This document shows, in pieces, positions 11,429 to 21,577 of a stretch of 64,000 nucleotides of DNA (positions are counted from its first letter, which is position 1; every line of letters begins with the position of its first letter). The notes under the pieces are model-generated. The model did not search any database. It had not been told where the DNA came from and saw nothing but the letters and a program-made list of their open reading frames with translations. The stretch lies in contig JBAZXZ010000002.1 in the NCBI GenBank assembly GCA_041659565.1, positions 124,001 through 188,000 of the forward strand, in the 5' to 3' direction. The DNA is from Altimarinus sp041659565. Its GTDB lineage: Bacteria; Patescibacteriota; Gracilibacteria; BD1-5; UBA6164. The position numbers were made by a program, and so were the translations under genes.

Positions 11429-12685
11429 ATGGAAGAAACAAACTTAGACTCAAAAATAAAAGCAAATGCATTAACTGCTTATTTACTGGTTTTCATATCA
11501 TTTTTATTTTTATTTAACAAGACAAATAAATATATAAACAACGATTTTGTAAAAGGTCATACAAAAACTGCTTTTCTTATCCACATTATGCTGGTATTAG
11601 TTTATGTGATTTTTATAAGACTTATATCAAATTATTATATTACAACTTATGTGTCTAGCTTATTGTTTCTAATCCTTTTAGGGTTACTACTTTTAGGTAT
11701 GTATAAAGCAAATAAATGAGAAAAATTTAAAATAATAGATATAGTCAATATAAGCAAAGTTGAAAAAGTAGCCGATTTACATCAACATATAGAAAGCGAT
11801 GAAAGAAATAAATTTTCTTTTTTCTTATCTTATATTCCATTTATATCTTATGCAAATTATTCTCTACTTAATTCTAACCCAACTTATAACAAAGTATTTA
11901 AGAATAATTTATACATAAATCTTATTATATCGTTAATAATTTTAACAATTTATATTAATTCTAACCCAACTTTAGCTTGATTTTTAGTACTTTTTTACAT
12001 AATTATTGTTGCATTTATATCAGTAGTATTAGTTACCAAAAATAATTTTATATTTATTTATATCAATCATCTAAACAAGATAGAAAATTTAGAAGTATAT
12101 TTAAAGACTTTTACTGAATATTTTAAAAATTATACAAAAACACACTTTGTTCCTTTTACAGAATTATTAGCTACAAATAAAGCAAAAGAGTTAGCTAAAA
12201 CTACAGAAGAAGAAGCTTTACTAAAAACTAAAAATGATACAAAATTACCAAAATTTCTTATTTACATACCTATAATTAACCTGATTTATTTATTCTCTCT
12301 AGATACAAAATACAGATTTCACATAATAAACTGAATTTCTTTGACTATAATAAGTCTAATTATGCTGTTTATCTACAGGTGAGTTGATAGTATATTTTTA
12401 TTGCTTTTATACCCTATTTGTTTTGGAATATGAAATATGAGATGAAAACTTGCTTACAAACAAATCTTTGTATTTCATATATTTAATAGTTTAATTCTTA
12501 TCAAAAATAAACTCGCAAAGATATTAACTAGAGTAAAAGAAACTAAAAACACAGTAAAACAAACTGAGTACAAAATAGAGTGAATAATTGAAGTTGCTCC
12601 AAAGAAAGTTATAGCAGAAGTGAAAGAATGAGCTATCTTACCAAAAGAAGAAGCAAAAATTGAGTTACCAAAAACAATAATTTAA
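11429..12685 (+). CDS. polytopic membrane protein of unknown function
   Basis: 418 residues with about nine to ten hydrophobic helices in two groups: residues about 17-100, then 125-230 and 260-340. A charged tail rich in Lys and Glu (KTIKQTEYKIEG-like, ending ELPKTII) is probably cytoplasmic. The hydrophobic pattern (AYLLVFISFLFLF...) resembles DUF4870/YtxH-like small membrane proteins in its first third but no firm family is recognised. The standard code would stop it after 96 residues at a UGA. The next gene starts 28 bp downstream on the same strand. Confidence 0.8.
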
Positions 12686-12713
12686 TAATTTATTTTTTTT
12701 AATTTTTTAATAT

Positions 12714-13238
12714 ATGTGAATAGAAAACCAAGGAAATTATGATGTATCTTATTTAAAAGAACAAGTAAATAAATTTTTTAAATTAGCATTGAATGAATTT
12801 AAAAAATCAGTTCCTAAACCACAAAAAACTGAGCTTCCAAAACCACAAATATCAGCATCTGAGAGTTTTGAAAAATATAAACAATTAGAAAATAGTTCTA
12901 CTGATATTTTTAATGAAAATAAAGACTTATATGATAAAATTTCTTACAAACACCCTTGAGATGGAGAGCATTATACATTTTATGAAAAAATAAAATATGA
13001 TGTAGTTTGAGCTTGGCATTGAACCGTAATTCCGTTAAGTCCAAAAGAATGGAATGATATAAGTAAATTAAAAGAAGCTATATCTACCTTAGAATGATTA
13101 AAAGCTACATATATGAATGATTTATTAGTAACTTCATGATGAGCAAGTTGAAATCTTGCAAGTTGAAGATTATGACATATTAATGATGAATTAGCTGCCT
13201 ATACAGCAAGAATTCAGGAACTAGAATGAGTAGCATAA
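12714..13238 (+). CDS. hypothetical protein, 174 residues
   Basis: Soluble, charged protein starting MGIENQGNYDVSYLKEQVNK, where the second codon is UGA. A Pro/Lys-rich linker (PKPQKTELPKPQ) follows, then HPGDGEHYTFYEKIKYDVVG and a C-terminal Gly/Ala stretch with a short helix. No family is recognised. It is followed at once by a terminator and shares the transcript with the membrane protein upstream. Confidence 0.75.
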
Positions 13239-13266
13239 AAAAAGGATTTTAAAATCCTTTTTTTTA
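13237..13266 (+). terminator. rho-independent terminator
   Basis: Stem AAAGGATTTT / AAAATCCTTT with a T8 tail, overlapping the stop codon of the 174-residue gene. Confidence 0.85.
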
Positions 13267-13326
13267 TTATGTTTTATAACCTCATATTTTTTTCATAAAA
13301 ATTTGCATTTCAAAAAATATTAAATA

Positions 13327-13350
13327 ATATATAGATACTTATCTATATAT
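13327..13350 (+). promoter_or_regulatory. 24-bp palindromic operator of the sdpR-like gene
   Basis: Perfect inverted repeat ATATATAGATA / TATCTATATAT with a 2-bp spacer. It lies 9 bp before the ATG of the ArsR-family regulator. A palindrome of this length in this place is typical of ArsR/SdpR autorepression, so self-binding is inferred. Confidence 0.7.
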
Positions 13351-13359
13351 CTATACACA

Positions 13360-13620
13360 ATGAATTCCATATATAAAGCACTTTCAGACTGAAATAGAAG
13401 AAAAATCCTTGAAATATTAAAAGAAAAAGATATGTCAGTAAGCGAGTTATTAACTCACTTCTCTATCACTCAAGCTTCTTTATCTCATCATCTTGATGTC
13501 TTAAAAAGAGCCAATCTAGTGGTAGATGAAAAAAAATGACAATTTGTTTTCTATTCTCTAAATGTAAGTGTCTTTGAGGAATTTTTAAAGGGGCTTATGG
13601 ATTTTATAGAAAAAAAATAA
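13360..13620 (+). CDS. SdpR-like ArsR-family repressor
   Basis: 86-residue winged-helix regulator of the ArsR/SmtB family. N-terminus MNSIYKALSDGNRRKILEIL with UGA for the Gly, recognition helix region TQASLSHHLDVLKRANLV, and the wing EKKGQFVFYSLN. No metal-binding Cys motif is seen, as in SdpR-type members. The next gene codes for an SdpI family protein, the arrangement of the Bacillus sdpRI operon, where SdpR represses its own operon. A perfect palindrome sits just upstream. Confidence 0.9.
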
Positions 13621-13660
13621 ATAAAATATTTATTTTTTTTACTACATGGAAAACAGTTAG

Positions 13661-13792
13661 AAACTTGGGGGTTTGGGGGGTGAGACGATAGTGAGTACAT
13701 ACCGTAAGCCACCAAACATAAATTCTGAAATTCGAGCCCCCCAAATCTTTTGCTTACTTTTGGATTCAAAAGTAAGAAGTAATTGAACTTTT
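13661..13792 (-). repeat. dispersed repeat family A, copy 3 (reverse)
   Basis: Reverse-complement copy, with CCCCCCAAATCTTTTGC and TTACTTTTG / CAAAAGTAA at its right end. It is inserted between the sdpR-like and sdpI-like genes and separates them by 241 bp. The middle is more diverged than in copies 1, 2 and 4. Confidence 0.8.
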
Positions 13793-13861
13793 GTATCTAA
13801 AAAATTAATTTAAATTACAAAAATACAAATAAAATATATTTTACAATTTAATTACAATTTT

Positions 13862-14500
13862 ATGAAAAATAAACTTCTCATCTACAAACTACTTATAGTT
13901 TTACTTATGATTCTGATTTGAGTTTATGTATACCCTATACTTCCAGATATAGTTCCTATTCACTGGGGATTTGATGGTAAACCTGACAATATGTGATCAA
14001 AACTTACTAATGTAATTACATTCCCTATTATAGCACTTGTTTTGGTTGTATTATTTGCTTTTCTACCAAAACTTGATCCAAAAAAAGAAAATTATGACAA
14101 GTTTTGAAAAACTTGGGAAGTATTTCAGTTTAGTATAATCTGACTAATGCTTTATGTGCAAATAATTACAAGTTTTGTTACTCTAAACCCAGAGTACAAT
14201 ATAAGCAGATTTATGTTATTTTGAATATGAACACTTTTTGTAATACTTTGAAATTATATGTGAAAAATCAGACAAAATTATTTCGTATGAATCAAGCTTC
14301 CTTGGACTCTTGCAAACGAAGAAAACTGGAATAAAACTCACAGATTCTGAGGAAAGATGTTTATGCTAGCAGGAGTATTATTTATCTTAAATGCAATTTT
14401 CTTGTGGCAAGTGGTTGGAGTATTTATAGTTTGTATCTCTATAATGGTATTTTCACCGATAGTTTATTCGTATAGGATATTTAAAAATATGAAAAAATAG
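13862..14500 (+). CDS. SdpI family membrane protein
   Basis: 212 residues with about six membrane helices. The hallmark PDIVPIHWGFDGKPDNMGSK after TM1 (DUF1648) and the SdpI domain with YFVGIKLPWTLANEENW are both present. In Bacillus SdpI gives immunity to the SdpC toxin and signals to SdpR. Here no SdpC-like toxin is in view, so it may sense envelope stress or a foreign toxin. Follows the regulator on the same strand; a repeat lies between them. Confidence 0.92.
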
Positions 14501-14512
14501 AAATAATTTTTT

Positions 14513-14541
14513 AAAAATCTCTTGGTTAAGAGATTTTTTTT
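14513..14541 (+). terminator. terminator after sdpI-like gene
   Basis: AAAAATCTCTT / AAGAGATTTTTTT stem with a GGTT loop and T-run, 12 bp after the stop. Confidence 0.85.
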
Positions 14542-14548
14542 GTGTCTA

Positions 14549-14671
14549 TGTCATTCTGAGAGTAGCGAAGAATCCCTTTGTATCTGTATTGTCATTCTGA
14601 GAGTAACGAAGAATCCCTTTGTATCTGCATTGTCATTCTGAGAGTAGCGAAGAATCCCTTTGTATCTGTAT
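14549..14671 (+). repeat. three 41-bp tandem units
   Basis: Three copies with a 41-bp period starting at 14549, 14590 and 14631. Each opens TGTCATTCTGAGAGTAGCGA and continues with GAATCCCTTTGTATCTG. The second unit has AACG for AGCG. There are no spacers, so this is not CRISPR. The gap 14501-14899 contains only these, the next palindrome and repeat A copy 4. Confidence 0.9.
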
Positions 14672-14700
14672 TGTCATTCCGGACTTGATCCGGAATCTAT
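14672..14700. repeat. GTCATTCC palindrome
   Basis: TGTCATTCCGGACTTGATCC followed by GGAATCTAT. It continues the 41-bp period of the tandem array with a diverged unit, and is identical to the left end of the element in hflX (2732). A reverse copy is at 18811-18835. Confidence 0.8.
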
Positions 14701-14741
14701 AATACATCGTTAAATTCATAAATAATTTTTAATACACAAAA

Positions 14742-14872
14742 CAATTACTTCTTACTTTTGAATCCAAAAGTAAGCAAAAGATTTAGGGGGCTTCGAATTT
14801 CAGAATTAGAGTTTTGTGGTTTCTGTGGGTAGTCACTAGAGTCTCGCCCCCTAAGACCCCATATTTCTGGGA
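14742..14872 (+). repeat. dispersed repeat family A, copy 4
   Basis: Opens CAATTACTTCTTACTTTTG and closes GCCCCCTAAGACCCCAT. Nearly identical to copies 1 and 2 in the core, with a longer left end that matches the outer end of family B. Confidence 0.85.
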
Positions 14873-14899
14873 GATTTTTTTTGGGAGAAACTATCTGAA

Positions 14900-15136
14900 T
14901 TACACTTTTAAATAAAAATAATCAAACTTTGTATCTTTAAGTTCATGACAATAGATTTCATTAAAACTTGTTTCAAGTAACCAATTAATTTTATCCTTTA
15001 AATCTTCAAAAGCTTCATTTTTTGAACTTCATTCTCAAATTCAAAGCATTTGCACATTTTCAATATCTGGTTCAGTTGCTTCACTATTTGGTTGATAAGT
15101 GTATCATTCAAAAGTCAAAAAAATATATTTATTCAT
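14900..15136 (-). CDS. small conserved hypothetical protein, 78 residues
   Basis: Starts MNKYIFLTFEGYTYQPNSEA and continues EPDIENVQMLGIGEG. This pattern recalls a widespread small bacterial protein of unknown function that begins with a strand, then the TYQPNSE motif; recognition is from memory of the pattern, not a search. Two UGA glycines. Stop TAA at 14900; the ATG abuts a bidirectional terminator. Confidence 0.7.
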
Positions 15137-15182
15137 AAAAAAATAGTTAGATGATAAACGATCATGATCTAACTATTTTTTT
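15137..15182. terminator. bidirectional hairpin terminator
   Basis: 16-bp stem AAAAAAATAGTTAGAT / ATCTAACTATTTTTTT, 14-nt loop. It follows the 15215-15409 gene on the minus strand. Confidence 0.85.
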
Positions 15183-15214
15183 GGAAAATGCAAGTGATTT
15201 TTAATTATATTTCC

Positions 15215-15409
15215 TTATTTTTTTTCAGAATCAGTAATAATATTTCTAATTTCCATTACTTTATCATGGAGACTAGCTATCATTTCATTTTCTTTTATTT
15301 TAAGAGTCAATGAATCTTTCAATATATTTCTAATGTCTCTTAATATTGGAATTATAAATATTCAAATAATTAATAATAGTCCAATAAATCAGTAAGTTAT
15401 ATCATTCAT
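15215..15409 (-). CDS. small single-span membrane protein
   Basis: 64 residues. MNDITYGFIGLLLIIGIFII makes one membrane span, followed by a charged helix (RDIRNILKDSLTLKIKENEM) likely to form a cytoplasmic coiled coil. No family is recognised. It lies 23 bp downstream of the DpnI-like gene on the same strand and may be cotranscribed. Confidence 0.65.
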
Positions 15410-15432
15410 AATAAATTAATTAAAAATAAACT

Positions 15433-16188
15433 TTATAAAACCCTATATTTCCCACTACTCACAAACTCCAAATATCCTTTATCTCTCAAAAACTGTAATT
15501 GTTGTCTAATTTTATCTTTGATAAAATTATTATTTGGATATTTTTCTTTTAAAACAGGCTCAAAATTATATATTTCATCAAGTGAAAAATCTTTTTTTCA
15601 AAGCAGTTCTATACATTTCATTATATCCAAAATCCATCCTTTGGATTCTACTTTTTTATCTCTTAAGAAGAGTGTTTTATTCCAATTATGCAATATATCT
15701 TTTTTAGCTATATGTTCTCAATTTTTTATATAAAAAATTTTTCCACTTTCTGGAATTGGAGAAAGTAATATATTACAACCTATCCAACCAGCTCTTCTAG
15801 CTGTAATAGGTAATGGTTTTCTTTCTTCTATAATTTCGGAAGTAAAATAATGTTTTGGAATAACAACAAAATTACTGATTTGGTAATCCAATTTATAATT
15901 TAAAAAGAAAAAATTGGGGTTATTATCACTTTTTAATCTCTCAATCATCGTAGAATAAGCTCAATCAGTGATTTTATTTCATAAAGATTTTCATGATTTA
16001 AGTTCATAATCTTCTTTGCAACTATCACAATAAAAATCTGCTACTGGTTTATTATTGCTATAATGAAAAATAGGAGCTCAACAATTTGGACAAAATATAT
16101 TTTTTCAAGTCCAAAACTCTGTCATCACTCTTGCTTTTTGAGAATTGCTTTTATATTGACTAACGATGTTTGAATCTAAGAAAATCAT
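15433..16188 (-). CDS. dpnI: type II restriction endonuclease, DpnI-like
   Basis: 251 residues, almost the length of Streptococcus DpnI (254). Order: N-terminal catalytic domain with a four-Cys zinc site (CPNCG ... FYCDSC), the segment ADFYCDSCKEDYELKSKSG that holds the PD-(D/E)XK residues, DGAYSTMIERLKSDNNPNFFF, and TARRAGWIGCNI. A winged-helix DNA-reading domain ends it (EKYPNNNFIKDKIRQQLQFL). DpnI cuts GATC only when the adenine is methylated. No methylase gene is adjacent, as expected for a methyl-directed enzyme. Probable role: defence against Dam-methylated DNA. Confidence 0.95.
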
Positions 16189-16220
16189 AAATTTTTATTA
16201 TTAATCGATTGAAGTCATAA

Positions 16221-16460
16221 TTATAAATTTATCTTATAAAATCATGGATACAACTTATATCAAAATTTTTCTAAATCAGATAAAACTTCAAAATAAGATT
16301 TTATTATTAATTCATTGTTAAAATTACACCTTCAAATTATCTTTTTCAAAGCATTTTCTAACAATAAAAAATCCTTTTTATTTTTTATCCTTCCAAATCA
16401 AGCAAGAAATCAAGTTATAGTTGCACCAATTACACTTTTCAAAAAAAGTTCTTTTTCCAT
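16221..16460 (-). CDS. hypothetical protein upstream of dpnI-like gene
   Basis: 79 residues: MEKELFLKSVIGATITGFLA, then GFGRIKNKKDFLLLENALKK and a short C-terminal domain. The N-terminal Ala/Gly-rich helix may insert in a membrane. Family not recognised. It ends 32 bp before the DpnI-like gene on the same strand, so a linked role is possible but unproved. Confidence 0.65.
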
Positions 16461-17092
16461 ATTTATACTACTTACAATATAATAAAAAAACTAGAAATTA
16501 CAAACCGAATATATATTTATATTCTTAATATATACGGATTATATCTTTTTGCAAATATTTTATTCAAAAATATGGATTTATTAATATTCTAATGATTCTG
16601 AAACAAGTTCAGAATGACAATATAGATACAATTTAAAATAATATAAGGTAGGTTCCCTTCTTAAAGGAATGACAAGAAATATAACAATAATGACATACTA
16701 CTTTTTCACTAAGTGGTCAATTGAAAAGCAAAACAATTCCTACACATTAAATATGCTCTGTGATATGAACTGGAAACCGGGAAACGATTCAGGGATTTTT
16801 AAGGGGATGAAATCCCTTAAATTCTTTTGCTTACTTTTGGAACCAAAAGTGAGAAGTAATTGAGTTGATTAAAAAATGGAAGACTATTTTTATGATTCTG
16901 AAAACTTGCTTCAGAATGACAACACAAATACAGAATAACAATATATAGTGAATGGATTGCTTCATTACTCTCGCAATGACAAGATAGAACAAAAATCCCC
17001 CTAAAAAAATCCCAAAATAATACTATTATTTTTGCATTTTATAATAAAAAAGTATATAATTAAAACACAATTTAATTTCTTACTAATTTATT
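16461..17092. repeat. gene-free 630-bp region with repeat family B copy 1 and palindromes
   Basis: No gene seen. Repeat family B copy 1 spans about 16708-16870 (CACTAAGTGGTCAATTGAAA at the left, GGGATTTTTAAGGGGATGAA in the middle, TTACTTTTG / CAAAAGT at the right). Palindromes of the GATTCTGA...TCAGAATGAC type lie at 16593-16620 and 16893-16922. The apparent small ORF through copy B1 is part of the repeat. The right end is the leader of lemA. Confidence 0.8.
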
Positions 17093-17650
17093 ATGATTGG
17101 AACATACATACTTCTTGGAGTACTTGCTCTTGCTGTTATTATTACTATTTCAAAATACAATGGTATCGTTACTCTTAAAAATATCAGAAAACAATCTTTT
17201 GCTGATATAGATGTACAATTGAAACTTAGATTTGATCTTGTTCCAAATTTGGTAAGTGCAGTAAAATGATATATGACACATGAAAAAGATACTTTGGAAA
17301 AAGTAACAGAAGCTAGAACTAGCTTTTTAAATGCTTGAGAGGATATAAATGCTAAAATGGAAGCTGATAATATGCTTTCTGGAGCTTTGAAATCTATATT
17401 TGCTGTTGCTGAAAGTTATCCTGATTTAAAAGCTAATGCAAGTTTTCTACAATTACAAAGTGAATTATCAGATATAGAAAATAAAATTGCTGCTTCAAGA
17501 AGATTTTTCAACAGTTCAACTCAGGAATACAACACATATATTGAAATATTTCCAAACAATATAATTGCTGGAATGTTTAATTTTAAATGAGAAAATTTAT
17601 ATGAAATAACAAATGTAGTAGAAAAAGAAAATGTAAAAGTTGAATTTTAA
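17093..17650 (+). CDS. lemA: LemA family protein
   Basis: 185 residues, usual LemA length. One N-terminal membrane span (MIGTYILLGVLALAVIITIS), then a periplasmic-side helical bundle with the family motif VQLKLRFDLVPNLVSAVKGY and the end region RRFFNSSTQEYNTYIEIFPN. Function in most bacteria is unclear. It is followed after 31 bp by htpX, a pairing common in many bacteria. One UGA is in VKGY. Confidence 0.95.
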
Positions 17651-17681
17651 TACTCATATTATATTTTTAAAATAAAAACAA

Positions 17682-18590
17682 ATGGCAATAATCTGATTAC
17701 AAACTTCTAAGACACAAAACAATTTGAGAGTAGTATTTTTGATATCTCTACTACCATTACTCGTTTTTTTGTGTTTACTTATTTTCTATACAATGACAAA
17801 TAAATGAATAGCTTTTCAAGAATCTATTTATATGTCTTGAATGACTGTTTTATATACTTCTCCTTTGATTCTATTATGGCTTATTATATGAGTAACTCTT
17901 CAAAAAAGTCTTATATTTAATTTTACTTGAGCTAGAGAAATACAAAGAAAAGATAATCCAGATATATATAATTTGGTTGAAAATCTATGTATAAGCAGAG
18001 GTTTACCAGTACCAAAAATATGAATAATCGATGATGATAGTATGAATGCTTTTGCAACTTGATGGAGTCCTAAAAACTCATATATCGTATTTTCAAAATG
18101 ATTAATTGAAAAATTGGATAAAAGAGAAATTGAGGCTGTTGCATGACACGAATTGACTCATATAATGAATTGAGATGTAAAAACTATGGTTATCACAAAT
18201 GTATTTATATGAATTATTTGAACAATTTGATATATATTAATGAGAACTAGGTGAGAGAAAAACCCTTTTATTATTCTATGATTATTTTTATATTTACTTT
18301 CTTTGATTTTACTTCCTCTTATAAATCTGGCTATTTCAAGAAAAAAAGAATTTCTAGCTGATGCTTGAAGTGTAGAACTAACAAAAGACAAAGATTCTAT
18401 GATTAAAGCACTACAAAAAATCTCAACAGATGCTCGTATAGAATACATTGACTGAAAAAGTTCAACGGTTTCATCAATGTTTATTTATTCCCCAAAAAGT
18501 AATACTAAAAGTTATTTTAGCTTTATAAGCAATATGATGTCCACTCATCCTCCAATTGAAGAAAGAATAGAATTATTACAAAAATATTAA
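17682..18590 (+). CDS. htpX: membrane zinc metalloprotease HtpX
   Basis: 302 residues, M48B family protease that removes damaged membrane proteins. Two N-terminal helices, the catalytic zinc motif AGHELTHIMNGD near residue 150 (first Gly is UGA), two further helices, and the third zinc ligand Glu in SRKKEFLADAGS. The C-terminal MSTHPPIEERIELLQKY matches the family end. It is the second gene after lemA and a terminator follows. Confidence 0.95.
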
Positions 18591-18594
18591 GACT

Positions 18595-18622
18595 AAAAAA
18601 AGGAATATAATTCCTTTTTTTT
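18595..18622 (+). terminator. terminator after htpX
   Basis: AAAAAAAGGAAT / ATTCCTTTTTTTT stem-loop directly after the stop. Confidence 0.85.
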
Positions 18623-18626
18623 ATTA

Positions 18627-18790
18627 ACTAAGGGGCAATTGAAAGGTAAAAATATAAACACTAAATCAAATATAATTTGTGATATGAACATAAACTTAGA
18701 AACGATTCAGGGATTTTTAAGGGGATGAAATCCCTTAAATTCTTTTGCTTACTTTTGGAATCAAAAGTGAGAAGTAATTGAGTTGATTTG
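18627..18790 (+). repeat. dispersed repeat family B, copy 2
   Basis: Opens AACTAAGGGGCAATTGAAAG, carries CGATTCAGGGATTTTTAAGG and AAATCCCTTAAATTC, and closes with TTACTTTTG / CAAAAGT, then AGAAGTAATTGAG. Copies at about 16708-16870 and 54546-54690. Its right end is the same as the outer end of family A. Confidence 0.85.
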
Positions 18791-18810
18791 TTAAATTACT
18801 ATGTATTATA

Positions 18811-18835
18811 GATTCCGGATCAAGTCCGGAATGAC
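18811..18835. repeat. GTCATTCC palindrome, reverse copy
   Basis: GATTCCGGATCAAGTCCGGA then ATGAC, the reverse complement of the copies at 2732 and 14672. It is followed by a second half-element (ATTCAGGATGACA). Confidence 0.8.
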
Positions 18836-18927
18836 GGAGAGAAATTCAGGATGACAAACTAGTAAATATTTTACAAAAATATAAAAATATGAGATAATTA
18901 AAACAATATTCATAATATCTAATAAAT

Positions 18928-21573
18928 ATGAACTGAAATCCTGATAACTATGATCAATTCATGGAGATGGTAATGTGAGGTTTTGATGAAGAAATGGCTA
19001 AATATTCTGATGAAGAATTAAATGCCTTGTGAAAAAAAATGTGACCAACAGAATTATTTACATACATAATGGAAAAAGCAGCTTTTAATAAATCAGTTGA
19101 AATTGTAAAAACTGGTTTAAAAAGAAATGTAAATAATATACTTAGTGATGAATTAGAAGAAACTATATTAGAGAAAAGAGCTCTAAGTATCGTAGAAAAT
19201 ACTTGATTATCTTTTCAAATTGAGAAAGAAGATAGAGCTTGAGAGAATATGGATAATGCTTTAGCAAATTTTGAATTTTCATGAAATATAGAATTACCTT
19301 TTAGTAAAAGCGAGAAACTTGATAGATTTCGTCATGAAATTAGAAAACCTGAAAATGAAATAGTATGAGATTTTTTTGTTAGAACTCCAGCAGAATACTT
19401 AAAACTTCTTATATATTATGTTAAAGTAAGAAGTTTTGAAGATATGAAAAGAATAATTACTGCATTTGATAAAAACAAACATAAAATAATGGATTTTTTT
19501 TATAGTGATGAATATTATAATAAAAATGATATGATGCATCATTGTAGAGAATCTATGAGCTGATTTACTGAATTCATGTGTTGAATGAGTTGAAAAAAAA
19601 TAGAATGGTTATTAAAGAAATTTAAAGTTTCTTCAATTGATGATTTCAATAAATTATTTATTGAAACTCCATATATGTATCCTTTTTTATCAAAAATTGA
19701 TATATGAATTTTAGAATATGTTTTAGATAATTACAATATTACAGATACCGATTGATTAATAGAAATGTTTAAAAATGAAGAAAATAGAAAAATTTCTGAT
19801 TTAGATTTTACAGATGAATCATGGAAAAATTTTATAGTTTTAATTAAATTTTTTGATATAAAAAGTATTGATAATATCTGAAAACTTATGTCATCAAGAA
19901 ATATAATAGAAATTCTTGAAAAATCTAGTGTAAACAATTTTGAGACACTTATTACTTGTTCGAACTGTAAAAATACAGATGAATTTGAAAATATTTGCTC
20001 AACTGAATTCATCAAAAAAAATATAGAAAACACTGATTATAAATATCTTTTAGATATTATAGATTCTTTATGAATTATTTGAGAAGAGAAAAATTCTTTG
20101 ATATATAATATTATTTCAACTTTATATAATAGAGATTTTTCATTTGCATGTGATAAATTTTGAAAAATAATTTCAAAATATGAAAATCTACTAAATTTAA
20201 AAGATTTTGTAATAAGTATTTTACTTGATTGAAAAAATCGTATTGAGATGCTAAAAGAATTTAGTGAATTATTAGAAAAACACTGAAATGAATTAAAAAA
20301 TTGTGATTTTAAAAGACTTATTAGGTTAAAAGAATTTATGGGTTGATACATAACTTTATATCTTGCAAAAGAAATATTACTAACTGATGATTTTGAATCT
20401 CTTATAAAAAATTGGAATAATACTATTAAATGATTTAAAAAATGAGATTTTAATCATAAAAATGAACTTCATCAAAACCTAGAATATAAGAGATTTAGAA
20501 AAGTAGTAACTCACGAGAAAATTCAAAAATATATGAGGAGTCATTATACAATAAATGATTATTTTGAATTATTTTCTAATGAGATAAATACTAATAGTAA
20601 TAGACTATCTGAAAGAGATAAATTTGAAATAGAATGTGCTTCATATGAATCAAAACTATTAAATGATTACATAATTCAAGTTAAAGAAATAGCTGACAGA
20701 ATGTGAAAAAAAGTCTTAGTTATACCAAATCTAAGTTATTGATATCTTCCAGTTTCTCCTATTTATGATTCACTTTCAAAACAATGAGTTGATTTCTTGA
20801 TTTGAGCAAAAGTCTGATCAACTGAATGTCACAATAATACAACAGTAATTAATAGTAAATTATTGAAAAATCACAGGACGGCTATTATAAATGAAAAACC
20901 TATTATTATAGTTATAGACTGAACTCAACATATATTGGATAGAAATGGATGAGATTGAAAATCAGCCAGATATCCTGATGCTTATCAATGATACTTAAAT
21001 CAAATCATTGCAATAAATGATAGTATAGAAAAAGATTATGCAGATGAAGATAAAAGAGATATGTATTATGTTTGAAAAAGTGAAGATAATATGGAATGGT
21101 TAAGAAAAAATCAAGATTTTCAAAGAACAGTTAATATATACAACGAATTATGAGATAAAAAACCAAAAAGATTATATAATTTTGCATTTTGGAATACTTC
21201 TTGAAATGAACTAATAATAAGATCCCAAAGAGAAAAAGCTGAAAAAATTACTCCACTAAATCCAAAATCAATAAGATGACCTACTATGGTATTTTGTAAT
21301 ATATGAGTGTTAGATGAACAAATTCCAAAACAAATAAAAGAAAAATATAAATGACAAAAACATACTCCTGCTTATTTTGATGACAGTTGAAGAATCGTTA
21401 ATTTTGAATTTTCCCATAATAAATATGGAGTAAACTATATAAATAATCTTGAAGATGAGTTAAAAAAATCTTATTGAGATCAAAGTGAATCAGAACATGA
21501 TATTGACAAAATGGCTACTTTTATTAGATATACATCAAAGCATATTTGAGATGCAATAAGTGAATGAGAATAA
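18928..21573 (+). CDS. large protein of unknown function, 881 residues
   Basis: Soluble protein, starting MNGNPDNYDQFMEMVMGGFD. The first two thirds are all-helical, with repeated I/L/F-rich segments of about 30-40 residues suggesting a solenoid. The last third is alpha/beta: VLVIPNLSYGYLPVSP, GVDFLIGAKVGSTECH, then AIINEKPIIIVIDGTQHILD and, near the end, GPTMVFCNIGVLDEQIP. The KPIIIVIDGT strand-turn recalls nucleotide- or phosphoribosyl-binding loops, but this is only a resemblance. No signal peptide or membrane span. The gene is alone between two repeat-rich gaps and converges on mtaB. Many UGA glycines. Confidence 0.85.
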
Positions 21574-21577
21574 TAGA

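Noticed and set aside
14549..14700. Possible CRISPR array
   Set aside because: Units are directly adjacent with a 41-bp period and no unique spacers; no cas genes are near.
16669..16863. ORF of 64 residues on the plus strand
   Set aside because: It lies within repeat B copy 1, has no counterpart in the other two copies and no UGA codon.
19731..20351. Minus-strand ORFs inside the 881-residue gene
   Set aside because: Antisense shadows; the plus-strand frame is continuous and uses UGA glycine as the other genes do.
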